The notes below the pieces were generated by a model that was not told the origin of the DNA, searched no databases, and was given only the letters and a program-made list of their open reading frames with translations. This document shows, in pieces, positions 23,925 through 35,700 of a stretch of 64,000 bases of DNA. Numbering within the stretch: the stretch's first letter is position 1; each line of letters opens with the position of its first letter. The position numbers were made by a program, and so were the translations under genes. Source of the DNA: Clytia hemisphaerica (lineage: Eukaryota; Cnidaria; Hydrozoa; Leptothecata; Clytiidae); contig CACVBU010000237.1 of NCBI GenBank assembly GCA_902728285.1, positions 868,001 through 932,000 of the forward strand, written 5' to 3'.

Positions 23925-24128
23925 ATGACCCTGCCGGCGCACCGAACAGTCTGGTGTTAAATACCGGGAGCTCTAAGCACTGGACATGCATCAGAAAAAA
24001 AATAAATGTGTCACCGAACACTTCGGACTTCAGACTTCCATAAGTCTGGTGTTGGGGTTGTCCGGTGGTAAAAAGTATTCTTATCAAAATGTCCGGTACC
24101 ACAATATCCGGTGAGCTGGCAGGGTCGT
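23925..24128. mobile_element. Short MITE with ACGACCCTGCC ends
   Basis: ATGACCCTGCCGGCGCACCG at the left is inverted at the right (CCGGTGAGCTGGCAGGGTCGT in part). An internal block AAGTCTGGTGTTGGGGTTG recurs at about 3388, so related sequence occurs twice within the giant element. Confidence 0.6.
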
Positions 24129-24518
24129 CTTTGCATTTTCCGGGCCATTTTCAATGTTTCAAACTTAAGCTCGGTATTTGAAATGATTGAAAGTTAGCGC
24201 TAAGTACGGTACAGATTCGTTAGTGGATGCGAGCAGCCTATGATTTACCGTATTCTTCCAGTCAATCAAGCTAAGTTTCCTGGAATCGAAAAAGTTATGG
24301 TAAACCTTTATAGGGCAAACTTTTTCATCACTTGCCTAGAAATTTTGGTCTGGTTCACCGACAGCCTGGGGGTGGATAGTTTGGCATGTGTATATCAATG
24401 TAAAAAACACTTCACGGGTCTCCTGTCTAGTTTACTGTCAGTAATTCAAATGATGTTTGAATGGTGATCGATAAAATGTTGTGTAATCAAAATGATCGAA
24501 GGTAATTCAATGTAACCA

Positions 24519-24950
24519 AGCCCCCGCGCTCGATAAGATCGATCATCAGAACGGCTCGATGACGGATCGATATGTGATCGATGGATTACTTATCGATCCG
24601 GATAGGAGATCGATAGAAGATCGATACTCAAGATTTTTGGACCAAGATCATTAATCGATTACCTATCGATCGTTTATCGATCCATAATCGATAAATATAC
24701 GTACTCGATATCCGATCGATAATAGTATACCAAAAGTATCCAATAGTAAGTATTGATAATCGATGAAAGATCGATCGGCAATCGATCAAAATATGGATCG
24801 ATAAGGGATCGACAACGGATCGATACTCAAGATTTTTTATGGCTCAATCCTCTATCGATCTCCTATCCGGATCGATAAGTAATCCATCGATCACATATCA
24901 ATCCGTCATCGAGCCGTTCCGATGATCAATCCTATCGAGCGCGGGGGCCT
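24519..24950. mobile_element. GATCGAT-rich hairpin MITE
   Basis: The arms begin AGCCCCCGCGCTCGAT and end ATCGAGCGCGGGGGCC, and match closely for well over 100 bp each. The sequence contains more than 20 ATCGAT or GATCGAT motifs, so it is self-complementary at both large and small scale. Non-coding. Confidence 0.75.
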
Positions 24951-25593
24951 GGAATGTAATCAAAAGTAATTGAAATGATCAAACAGTAATCAAAATGCTC
25001 GAACGAATCGAAAAATGGTAGAAAAAAATACCAAAATAGTTGTGTGGTGTGGGTATTCGATTACCGATAAAATCAATAAGTGGTCACTTACCACCTTTGA
25101 TTATTATCGATCATTATTGATTACTTCGATCATGATCGAACATCGGATTAGGACCGTCTGGTCTATACCCTTGTATATGGTCTAAAAATGGAAAAGCCCA
25201 ATGAGTCTAGAACAACAAGCATTATAAAAACATATGCAATTTGTTGCAGTTTTGATTCTGGATTTCATGATAAAAAATCCAAGGTAGAGAAAAGAGGAAC
25301 CCTTACAGGAACATATACCATGGCCAAAGATCATTTCCAGACTCTAACACCCTAACCTAGAAAAATATGATGGTATTCAATAAAATATTCCTACCTTTCT
25401 TCCACCGTCCACGTCCAACAGTCAAAGGGTCCCAGTCAAAGACTCGTTTTTTGAAACTGAAACGTGCTTTGCGAATATCGTCCCAAAACAATAATATTGC
25501 GGACCGGAATTCTTGTGTCTAGCCTGTACCATTCTGCGCAAAAAGACTGCGAAAGCAAATTTGAGGACCAGAAACACTTTTGAAGATTTTTAT

Positions 25594-25683
25594 TCGTCGG
25601 GCATGCCCGATGAATATAATATATTCGTCGATGAAAATTTTTATTCATCGGGCATGCCCGATGAACATATTTTTGTGTTTTAC
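25594..25683 (-). repeat. Right terminal inverted repeat of the giant element
   Basis: It is the inverted partner of 1-88. The outer palindrome CATCGGGCATGCCCGATG lies at 25646-25663 and an inner copy with CGTCGGGCATGCCCGATG at 25595-25612; a CGTCGATG block sits between them. The outermost matched bases are GTTTTAC at 25677-25683, after which similarity with the left end cannot be tested. Confidence 0.85.
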
Positions 25684-27165
25684 TACCAATAATTTCATAT
25701 TTTAATGCCCATATTTTTTTGATGAATATATTTTAATGCCCATATTTTTTTGATGAATATTGCTACAGAAACTCAACCATAGGAACTTTGGTTTTTAATG
25801 TGGCTAAAATGTGTAGCCGTATCGATTCATTTAATGATCCCCTTTGTAATCTAGCATAAACCATCTCAAGGGGAAAGTATTGTTGCTCGCAAAAACGCCT
25901 TTGAAGAAGGAGCGCGTCACAACATGTCAATCCCGAGAGACAATTTCATTTTAGAGAAAATGACAAGATATAGGTAACTCGCAAAAACGTCTGTCACATT
26001 GCTGTTTATCTTAAAATGTATATATATAAATGGTAAAATTAGCAATAATATGAAATATAAAAAGATATTATATTGTGAGCAAAAAAAGGTAACTAAGTTC
26101 AGCATAGTTCGAGAAGCGCGTCATCGCCCATAATCTTGTATCCAAACCCCCTCGTTTTTTAGACATATGAATCTTTTGGATCATTTGATTTAAAAAAGTA
26201 CCAAGCCTTCCCAAAGTTATCCAAAAACACAGAAAATATCTTAAGTCTCAGAATACAGCTAGACAGCAGTATCATCATTTTAATTATATTCTATTTGTGT
26301 TTTAACGTTAACAATTATTTTTAGTTATTTAATATATCTTTAAAGTATTTCACCCCTTTGTGAAGGGTTTCAGATGAAACAGCAATGAATAAGTCTCAGA
26401 TAAACAATTTGAGGAAGTCATAAATGATCTAATTGATCATAAATATATCAGAATCAATAATCCAGGATACTGATGCAAAATCAATTGTTATTGATGAGGT
26501 ATCAATTACTATCGACTACCTTTCGGAATTGGTTCTGACGATTAACAATCGATCATTATTATCAATTAACTTCCAGTGTATCGATGGTAATTGATTTTTC
26601 ATTAATTGTTATCGATTTGTCATCAATCATCCATTGATTATTGATTTTGGTTTTCAATGTCACATACTGTGACACAAGCACCATGGCAACACAATCCGAA
26701 TTTAATAAAAATCTGATCAGATGTTACCAAAGATTACATGTTAATTCCCAGAAAATACAGTTTGTCAGTTTCTTGATTGACAAACACAATGATGAACTCT
26801 TAATATACGACACATACGTACAGCTACTTAGCTGTGAAACTCACACAAAAATTTTAAAATAAAATCTTCAAAGTCCAAAAGGTTGATTAAAATTTTTACA
26901 TTGAACTTTTACTAATCCAGAAAAAGTGTAATAATACCATTATATTAAAAAATGTTTTAATCATTGGCACAAGAAATTATGTAAAAATCACATGGACTAG
27001 ACTCTCACTAAATACAATCGACAGCTTTCTTTCACTTAATAACCAACCAAAAACCAATTGATGGATTGGATATCAATCGACTTTGATACTCCAATTGGAT
27101 TAATTTTCATGAGGATTAAATTTTGCTTCTTTTGATTGTGGTAAACATGTTTAAAGTGGTCCTTT
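25684..27165. other. Spacer without recognised gene
   Basis: Unique AT-rich sequence right of the giant element. A TTTTAATGCCCATATTTTTTTGATGAATAT-type unit of about 34 bp is duplicated at 25702-25760. ATTGATNATC motifs are common at 26430-26640. A 60-codon frame starting at 26681 has no recognisable domain. Confidence 0.4.
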
Positions 27166-28157
27166 CAGGGGGGGGGGGGTCAAGCAGTTAATCCAGAACA
27201 TCATCCGTAGTAACTGATTTTGGATGATATTTAGGACCACCCACCCATTCTGACACTTAATCCACACTGGATTTACGGTTTTTCAGTCACAATCTTTGTA
27301 TACCACCCCCTAAAACAGTCCACCGGGGCATTTTGGCATGCATTAAGTTATTTTAATTGATGTTGGTCGACTTTCTAAGTAATTTTCAATGCATTTCTTT
27401 TAAAGACATGAATAGCTATGAAAATATAAAATCTAAAGAAAAAATATCTAAATCTAGTATGAACAGGTAAGAAAATAAATCAAAACAGCAAAATGATAAA
27501 AGGCAGTAAGTAACAAAATATAGCAAGCGTTATTGCATAACTCAAAAAAGATTCAAATATCTCATTTTTTAAATCAACATTCAAAGTCAGTTAGATCTAG
27601 TTAGATTTGTGGTTTTAACTAGGCTGCAAACCCAATCTTTAAGTGTTCCCAACGATGTAGAACTTGCTTGGGGTTAGGTGCCCCACTCACCCTATAATTT
27701 TTTCAAATTGACATTTTGATAAAAAGGTTATACAAGCTCGCAAGCAGGCTGTTCCACCTGAAATATATTTCGCAAATTGTCTACCATTTTTAATCTGTTT
27801 TAATCGGATTTTTGTTTACAAAAAAAGGGGCGAATCACCCGATTTTATAACAGCTTGAAAATTAGTGAAAACGGAATTTGTAAACAAAGCAGGAGAAAGT
27901 TAAAGCAAGACTTTGATGCAGCTTGACGTTTTAAAGACAGAAGAAGAGGCGAAAACGAGCATGAATCAGAATAAATGAATTTTACAGAATGACAGAAAAT
28001 GCAGTTAGTCCACTTTTTTTTCCCAGAATTCTTTCAGAGACCACCCCTTTGGCAGTTAATCCACTCTTGGATTAACTATATTTTTCAAAATTTGAAAATG
28101 GACCACCACGGTCAAAACAGGCATAGTGTTTTGGATTAACTGCTTGAACCCCCCCTG
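27166..28157. mobile_element. Foldback element with CAAGCAGTTAATCCA ends
   Basis: A poly-G tract followed by TCAAGCAGTTAATCCAGAAC at 27180 is inverted at 28130-28157 (TTGGATTAACTGCTTGAACCCCCC). GGATTAACTG motifs recur at both subterminal regions. It spans about 1 kb with no coding sequence. Confidence 0.65.
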
Positions 28158-29287
28158 GTACTTTGACATTTTTTGAAATTTAAGGTGGCGGCCTACTGCC
28201 AAATTTAAAATCATTGAAAAAATAATTGAATTTCGATTTTTGGGTATTTTTAGATCCATTAGTCTTTCTGAACATCCCCTGAAAATTTCAGAGTGATATC
28301 TTTATCATTCAGGCTGCGGTGAGCATTTTTTTCCTGCTTGGTGCTTAAAAAATCCCCCTAGCAACAGAAAAAATCTCCTTTTGATGGAAATGATTTATTT
28401 AAATCAAGAATAGACTCTACAGAAGCTAGAAAATTGCTGTAATTTGGTTGTATGTGGTTATGTTTGATTTCTGCGTAAAACTCTCAAGTTGCCACCATTT
28501 TGTTTTGCGCATTGGGCTGGATGTGTGCTTTTAGTAGCTGACATAATGGTTTGTAGCAGATATAAATCCAAGCACAACATGATGTAACAAAGATGGAAAT
28601 GTGAATTATAATGAACTGGACATAACTTCTCAAGACATACATTCTCATCTGACACCCACTACTCATAACCACCTTAGGTCTAGTCAGCTCATTGTCAATT
28701 CAAGTCTATATGAATGAAAATATGCACCAGAAAGGTTTTTATGGCTACAGAGTCATCCTGGACTATCAATGAACAATTTGTCACAGTTTTGTGGCAGTTT
28801 TCACCCAAATTTTATGTTTTCGCAAGATCACAACAAAATTTGCTTTGTTTACTGACTTAAGCGCAACACGTTTTTGTTGATTTTTGTACTGTGGCTGAAG
28901 AGGACCTTTTAGTTTGTATTTCGTTTGCGTTGTATCACACCGTTCAGCCTTTTAACACGGTTTGCATGTACCTTGTCAGGAATATCTCAGGATCAGATAA
29001 AGACTTTGACTTGAAATTTTCAGGGAAATTGTTGTTTGGCATGCAATGAATTGATTAGATTTTTTAAAAACTGATTTCCTGACTTAAAATCTCAAAAATC
29101 AATTTTTTAGGATTCAGACCCTCTGAAAAATATTTTTGAAAACATTTTCAATTCATTCTGCAAACTTTAGAAAAATTAGTCATTTAAAAAAGGAATTGAC
29201 TTCATAGCTCAACTCAGTGTTTCAGAAAGTCTGACACAGGATATTTGGAATACCACCTTGTAAAAAAAAATTCACGGCTTAGACCTT
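28158..29287. other. Spacer without recognised gene
   Basis: Only short open frames, no recognised domain, RNA or strong repeat. Confidence 0.4.
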
Positions 29288-29646
29288 GGGGCCGTCCCCG
29301 TAGTACGTACACACTAAGATGTTGAAAATCAAGTACCCCCTCCCCCTGTACGCAAGCGTACACAAATGGCTATAACCCCTCTAGTATGTACGTAGTTTTT
29401 CCCTTGTCCCCTAGTTCTGAACCGCCTCTAAAAGCCTAGGTTGAATGGGGTTAAGAAAACCTAATTATGACGTCATATACAAAAAGAAACGTAGAAATAT
29501 AAGTAGTTTTTGAAGAAATTGGGACATGCATTAAGTTACCCGAGTACGTAACATTTCCATTTGACCCCTCCCCCCTGTCAAAAGCACAAGCTTTTGAGAA
29601 GATCCCCCTCACTCTTAGTGCGTACGTTCTATGCGGACGGCCGCCT
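29288..29646. mobile_element. Foldback with GTACGTAC-rich arms
   Basis: GGGCCGTCCCCGTAGTACGTA is inverted at the right (GTACGTTCTATGCGGACGGCC), with CACTAAGA blocks in both arms. The centre (29407-29455) resembles one end of the foldback next to gag at 37350, suggesting mixed or nested families. Confidence 0.65.
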
Positions 29647-30521
29647 TTTCAGATTTCCATTCAGACTTATTTTTGCGCAGATATCATCTGAAAAATCAAA
29701 AAAAAATTTCCTGATTATTAACTTATATACTTGATAATCTTTTTTAATTTTTGAGAAGTGAGGTTTGGTTGCCTATCCATTGAACAAAACATTGGTAAAA
29801 AAAGATAAAGCAAATTATTTATAGAACAGGCTTGATTCCCCATCACCATCAGTCGATATCCAATCAATCAATCAGTTATTGATTGGTCATCAATGGTTGG
29901 GAAAAAGTTATCGATTGTATAGAGTGGGAGAGTCTGGTGTAGAACTGAAAAGTTAAAAAAAAACATACCTGGTCATGCTTGTCAGTTTTGAAGATTGATG
30001 TTTTCAGTGTTCTTCTTGACAGTGTTTCATTTTATTCAGTTGTGATCCACCAATATGTCATGAGTTGAGTTGTTAAAAGATTAGTCCATTTTTGCTCAAA
30101 GAACCACAAAAATATCCTCCCCAGTTTCTTCGAGAATAACTGCAAAAGCGTTTCATACAGTTAATCAGTGATTTGTGGCAAGGATCATGATGTTAGGTTA
30201 AGATTTACTTTGAAATAAATTTTGCAAAGTTTGTACTTCGATACCAACCAGAACAAAATAGTTTCGCGCCACTCTGCTACCATTTTGCAAATTCTATTTT
30301 CTTACTTCGTGTAAAGACGGGGGTTACTAGATAGTTTAGTTTTACGCTGGCATTTTATTTTCTGCTAATTTCATGATTTTGTAAACAACTCTCATTCAAA
30401 CGATGTAATTTTCTAAACTGTGAAAGTTATGGTAGAAATGTTTTTCTAATTTTACAATTGCTTGCTATCATAGCTTACATTTTATGTTACCCCCGTGTTT
30501 TTAAATCAAGAGTTTTTAAAT

Positions 30522-31030
30522 TAAGACAGCTCGGAACACAAATCGCTCCTGGAAAAGTGCCCTACTGTAGAGGAACAGCTCATTTTTTTCAATTTTTTTC
30601 AATTTGCCAGCAAAAAAATTAGCTGTTCCTACTCCAGTAGGGAAGTTTTCCAGGAGCGTCTTGTTTTAAACTGTCTAAGGAGCAGCTCCGAAAAATCGAC
30701 CGGAACAGCTCTAAATTTCCAGCTGGCTAATTCAAGGAACAGCTCAATCTTTCGATCTTTGTCCAGAAAAAAAAACTTAACTTCGACCGGAACAGCTCCA
30801 GATTTCCAGCTAGTTGGCTACAGGAACAGCTCCCAAGTTCTATATCAGTTGTGAAAATTACATGGAATCAACCCGGAACACATGTGAATTTCCAGCTGGA
30901 AAGCTGATATAGAGCTTTCACGATTTTTTCAGGGAACAGCTATGTATTTCCAGGAGCAAATTTTTTGCAAATTTCCCGGAACACCTAGGCCATTTCCAGC
31001 TGAGGGGGGTCTCCGGAACAGCTATTCCGT
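30522..31030. repeat. Hairpin plus array of GGAACAGCT / TTTCCAGCT motifs
   Basis: A foldback of about 155 bp (30522-30677, GCTCCTGGAAAAGTGCCCTAC in part, inverted at 30645) is followed by a run in which GGAACAGCT occurs eight times in either orientation and ATTTCCAGCT about five times, alternating at irregular spacing. Irregular spacing excludes a simple satellite; subterminal transposase-binding sites are one explanation. No gene lies within it. Confidence 0.7.
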
Positions 31031-32391
31031 CTTTTGCCCTCGGTGGCTGCTTTCGTGTTGCGCTAGCAATAACTGGAACCATTTGAGCTACAAAAACATT
31101 GATTGAACTTGATCGAACTGCGATATAAGTAATCAAACTTAAATCAAACTGAAGATTTTCCGGTAAAGTTCGATTACTGTTCGATCAGGTTCGGTAATCA
31201 AACACCTAACCCTTCGATTTTGTTCGATGAAATTTGATGGTTCGATAACGAAAATCAGTTTGATAGAATTCGGTTGACATCGCCTGGGCTGGCATCGGGG
31301 AGGAAAAGCTAGAACTTTTTCTCTAACCAAACTCATTGAACACCAATCAAACTTCATCAGATAAAAAACTGTCGTCATCAAACTTATATAATCAAACTAA
31401 TCAAAAAAATTTCTTACCACGTCAGGCACGGTAATCGGACAGCTATCGTTTGATTTTGTTGGATAGTTCGACAGTTCGATTACAAAAAAATGATTTCTGA
31501 ATTTCAATTGACATGATTTCTAGGAAATACGTGGAAATACGTGGAAATACTTGCTAAAACTGACTGTTTGTCACAACTGGTTAACATTTATCACATCTGG
31601 TGAAACAAAAGGAAAAAAAAATCATACCTGTGTTGTTTGTAGTTTTAGTGAAGAAGAGGGCCATGTGTTGCTGTTTGCTGTTAGTGTTGTTATTTAACTC
31701 TTTTTGTACTATTCACTGAGCATTATCAATTTATTGGTGCATTCACTAACTACACAAACATAAAATACTTAGTAGTAAACGAAAAATAAACCTCTACAAA
31801 AGGCCAGAAAAATGATAAAAAATTATACAGCAGCAGCAAGTTTCAAGAGCATGTGCAATCAAGCAGCCATTAAAAAGTTCTCAAAATAAATGTTTACAAA
31901 GGCTTACACTTACTTAGTTACACTTCTTACACTAACGTATTTTAATTATTAAGAGAAGCGCTGTTTTTATCGTCCACCTTTAGAATATTGGCCGTAGTAC
32001 ACCCGCAGCCAAACACCCACGCCATAATTTGCGCCCCAAAAGTATTGCCTGGATAAACTACGGAATGTGAAACATACGAAAACTGAAAGATGAGAAAAAC
32101 AAAAAAAACAAAAAAAAACAGCGAAAAAATTTTCACCCGCCTCTCACTCATCGCGAAACTATCACGCCACCTACGTTCCGCTCGGTGGAAATTAAGTATT
32201 TTTTTTTCTTCTTTATAATATAGGTTACACGGTACACTAACGAACAAATAAGGCGAAACACTACTGACAAAAAATAATAGCCTTATCCCCCGCTAGGCAC
32301 CAAGAAGGGATATCGCCAGAGGTACAAGGCTATGTGAAAGAAAAAAAGTTTTTGTTTATAAAATTAATATAAAAAAAAACATTAAGAATAG
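31031..32391. other. TTCGAT-rich repeat and spacer
   Basis: The stretch 31090-31480 has many TTCGAT, AATCAAAC and GTTCGAT motifs in both orientations, probably a degenerate foldback. From 31500 to the LTR at 32392 no gene is supported. A 101-codon minus-strand frame at 31942-32247 contains a hydrophobic segment (FSLFFFVFFVFLIF) and somewhat higher GC, but lacks any recognised domain. Confidence 0.4.
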
Positions 32392-32503
32392 TAAATAGAT
32401 CCAAGATCATTTGAATATACTTTTTGTAAATATTTCAATGTTGGAACTAAAAGATATAAAAGAAATGATAAATCACAAATGTAACGTCTCTAATAGTTCT
32501 CTA
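32392..32503 (-). repeat. 3' LTR of Gypsy element
   Basis: 112 bp, identical to 37928-38039. It begins TAGAGAAC and ends CTATTTA on the coding strand, rather than the common TG..CA. Confidence 0.9.
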
Positions 32504-32720
32504 TCTCCCCCCAGTCATTACTGAAGGGAATGACGATAATATATACACGTGTGCGCAAGCCTTCAAATGAGAGGCTGGTTGAATGTTTCTGGATGTAGTT
32601 CCATAATGTACTAACAAAAGCTTGTGTCTGAAAGTCTTTGACGTACATAAATCAACAGTGTTCAACGAAAACTTGTGTTTGAAAGTTTCTCAAGTAAATC
32701 AACAGTGTTCAAACGAAAGT

Positions 32721-35700
32721 TCATGTTTGAAAGTCAGTAAGGTAGCTTGGAGGTTTACGAATACGACTTGATCTTCGTAAGGCTGGAGCTTGCGCGTTGG
32801 TTGTAGGTGTTGGATCCAAAGTTGATGTTGGTCCGTCGGAAGAAGGTGCTGCGGAGGGGTTCTTTGATGGATGTGTCTGCTCAGTCAAACGAGCAGGTGG
32901 TGTTGGAAATACACCGGGAGCATAAGTTGTTTCTCTTGGTGTGTTGAGCAGTTGTTGGGCTGTAGGAGAAATTGGTACCGGGATGTCGTTCCCGACGAAT
33001 TGTGGTGTTTGATGAACAGGTACGTAGCGGCGGAGAAATTTACGATTTCTGGGAGTGACACGTCTCGATCCATCTACACGTACAACGTATTGGTCATGTT
33101 GTCTGACTTCGACGACAGATCCGGTTTTGTCCCACTTTTTTGGATGGGGGCCAATTTGGTTCTGCAATCTCACTCGATCACCAACACGGAGTGGGGGCAG
33201 GCGTCTTGTGTGCTGCTCCAACCGTTCAGCAATCTTCATGTGACGATGACGGAGTGCGTTCTCGCGGTCTTGGAGGACGTTCTGCCATGTGGAATGTGGT
33301 AGGTATTTACCAGGAAGGATTGGAATAAAATCTTTGATGGGACGGCCAAATAAACACATGGCGGGTGAGAGCTTGGTGTCCTGGTTAGGTGTGTTGCGGT
33401 ATTGTAACATTGCACGTTGGAATGATTCGGTATCGAGCTCCCCATTCGGTCCAGAGTTGTCAGTGAGCATTCGCTTGACGGTCTTGACACCGATTTCGGC
33501 GCGGCAGTTGCTGTGTGGGAAGGCAACAGATGAACGGCGATGCTTGACGCCCCAATTCTTCAGAAAAGTTTCAGTTGATGACGCGGTGAATTCTGGACCT
33601 CCATCAGATGATAACTCGTCTGGTATTCCGTAGGTAACAAAGGAGCGTCGGAGACAATTTATCAGGCTGGTGGCACCCTCTTTGGACTCTTCAACGATGG
33701 GCCAGTTTGAATATCGATCAACACATACGAGGTAATAATGTCCTTTGTGGTGAAAGAAGTCACCACACAGATATTGGAAAGGATACTCTGGGTATGTGAG
33801 AGGCGTTGGTGGAGCAGATGGTTGCGATGGGGCGATGCGGTCACAATGGTTGCAGTTGTTACGTTGTTTGACAATGTCTTTTGAAATACCAGGCCAAAAA
33901 ACAGACGAATCAGCTCTGGCAGTCATGGATGTGACACCGTGGTGTGCCGCATGCAGGGCAATCAGGACGGCTTGTCGAAGCTGCTTGGGAATGATGACTC
34001 TGTCCTTGTAGAGAGCGACACCATCAACGGTTGAGAGATGATCTATGAATTGATGGAATGGTTGAACTGAAGCTGGAATTTCGTTTTTGCTAGCTGACAT
34101 GTTAGAGTCGATGAAGTCAATAAGCTGTTTCATCTCAGGGTCACTGGCTGATAGTAGACGTACTTTGTCCCAAGTGATCGATTGGATTGATTGGAGAGTA
34201 TGGTTGGATACATTGATGGGTGCAATGTCATCTTGGAGAAACAATGGTTCTGGCGAAGGATCACCCGTCGGATATCTTGACGTTGCATCAGATGCACGGT
34301 GTTTCAGTCCAGGGATGTGATACATGGAAAATCGATAGCGTAGGGTGAGTTCTTTCAGGTTCTCAAGCCGGTTGTTGGGTATGTCATCCAAAGAGCGATT
34401 GGTGAATAGACCCAAAAGTGGTTTGTGGTCGACAGCAATGATCAGTTCTTTACAACCAAGGACGAAATGTCTTGCCCTATCAAGGGAATACGCAACTGCA
34501 AGAGCCTCTCCTTCCACAGGTGCATAGCGTGATTCAGCCGGGCTGGTGAAACGACTGCCGACTAGAACGACTTGCCACCCATCTTTACAGCACTGTGGTT
34601 TGATACTTTTGCACGAACAATGTTTCTGATAGAGTAAGAATCCTACACCGGTTTTCGACCAGTCGGTAGCAAGACATGTAGGCAATCCTTTGTCGAAGAT
34701 CTTAACGCCTTTTTCGATTTCGCTAACGATATGCAGTTTCGACTGTTCAAATGCATGCTGGAGCTCGTCCGTCCAGCAAAACGGAGTCTTTGGTTTTAAC
34801 AATTCACGGAATGGCAACATTGTCTCTGTCATACTAAAAGCATACGAAACTTGGTTTATGAGCCCGAACCATGAACGAACGTCTGTTATGTTTTTTGGTG
34901 TCGGGAAGTCAGTGATAGCCCTTAGCATGGATGGAGCTGGTCGTACAGAATCAAGGGTGATCTCGAACCCCGCAAATTCAACAATGTTCTCTCCAAATTT
35001 GAATTTCGATGGGTTTTGGATTATCCCATTCTTTCCACAAATGTCTAACCACTTGCAAGCTTGGTAAAAACTAGCTTCAAGGTCCTCAGACCAAAGTAAT
35101 GCATCATCAATAACTTTGATCTTATCAGGAAAGTCTGACACAATCTCGTCGAATCTACGCGAATAGCCGTCGCCGGATGCTATGTAGCCTTGAGGGAGGG
35201 TTTTGTAGCGGTACCTTCCCCAAGGGGTGATAAACGTTGTGAGATGGCGGTCCTCTTCTCGGAGAGGTACACTGTGGTAACCGTTCCAAGCATCAGATAC
35301 GGTTTTCCTTTTGTTTGTAGGAACGGAGCGCACTTGATGATACGGTGATTGCGTGTGATGAGTCTCTCTAGAAGCATGTTTATTTAGCGGTTGAAAGTCA
35401 ACAGTTCGTCTTGGGTTGCCATTCTTTTTAGCGCAGACAACCATACGGTGGCACCATGTAACGGGTTCTCCTATTGGTACTGGTTCAATCACGCCTAAAC
35501 GAACGTCACGGTCTAGATTAGCTTTGACTGTGTCTTGCCAGTGGATGGGTACGGGTATGGGAGAATGATGTGCAACTGGTTCTGCCTCTGGGTCGATCAT
35601 GAGTTTCATAGGAGGTGCTTCCATTAGTGGCAGCGGCTGATGTTCGCAGGTATTGAATGTACTATTACCATAGTATTCCAGTAGAAAGTTCTCTAATTTG

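Larger units (their letters stand above)
1..25683. mobile_element. Giant TIR-bounded DNA transposon with integrase, zinc-finger and HECT genes
   Basis: The first bases of the window match, in inverted orientation, bases 25594-25683. Both ends share GTAAAA(T/C)AC(G/A)AAAATATG, then CATCGGGCATGCCCGATG, then a CATCGAtG palindrome and a second GGCATGCCCG block, over about 88 bp with roughly 85-90% identity and weaker similarity beyond. Between the ends lie an rve-type DDE integrase (4025-5554), a C2H2 zinc-finger gene (8299-8898) and a CUE-HECT ubiquitin ligase gene (16555-23114, minus). A DDE integrase inside matching inverted ends is the expected layout of a cut-and-paste transposon; eukaryotic IS3EU-like elements are the closest category I can suggest. 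The left tip coincides with the window edge, so neither the exact end nor the target duplication can be read. Later insertions (LINE, Penelope fragment, several MITEs) inflate the length. The alternative is two independent copies of a short palindromic MITE that happen to flank unrelated genes. Confidence 0.7.

Noticed and set aside
26681-26862. 60-codon frame starting MATQSEF
   Set aside because: No domain, no splice or conservation evidence; it stays within the length expected by chance.
31942-32247. 101-codon minus-strand frame with a hydrophobic stretch
   Set aside because: The hydrophobic part comes from a poly-T/A tract; there is no recognised domain and no convincing exon borders.
32281-32335. 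Short hairpin ATAGCCTT...AAGGCTAT that might be a small RNA gene
   Set aside because: Only the 8-bp outer stem pairs; it lacks tRNA arms or promoter boxes.
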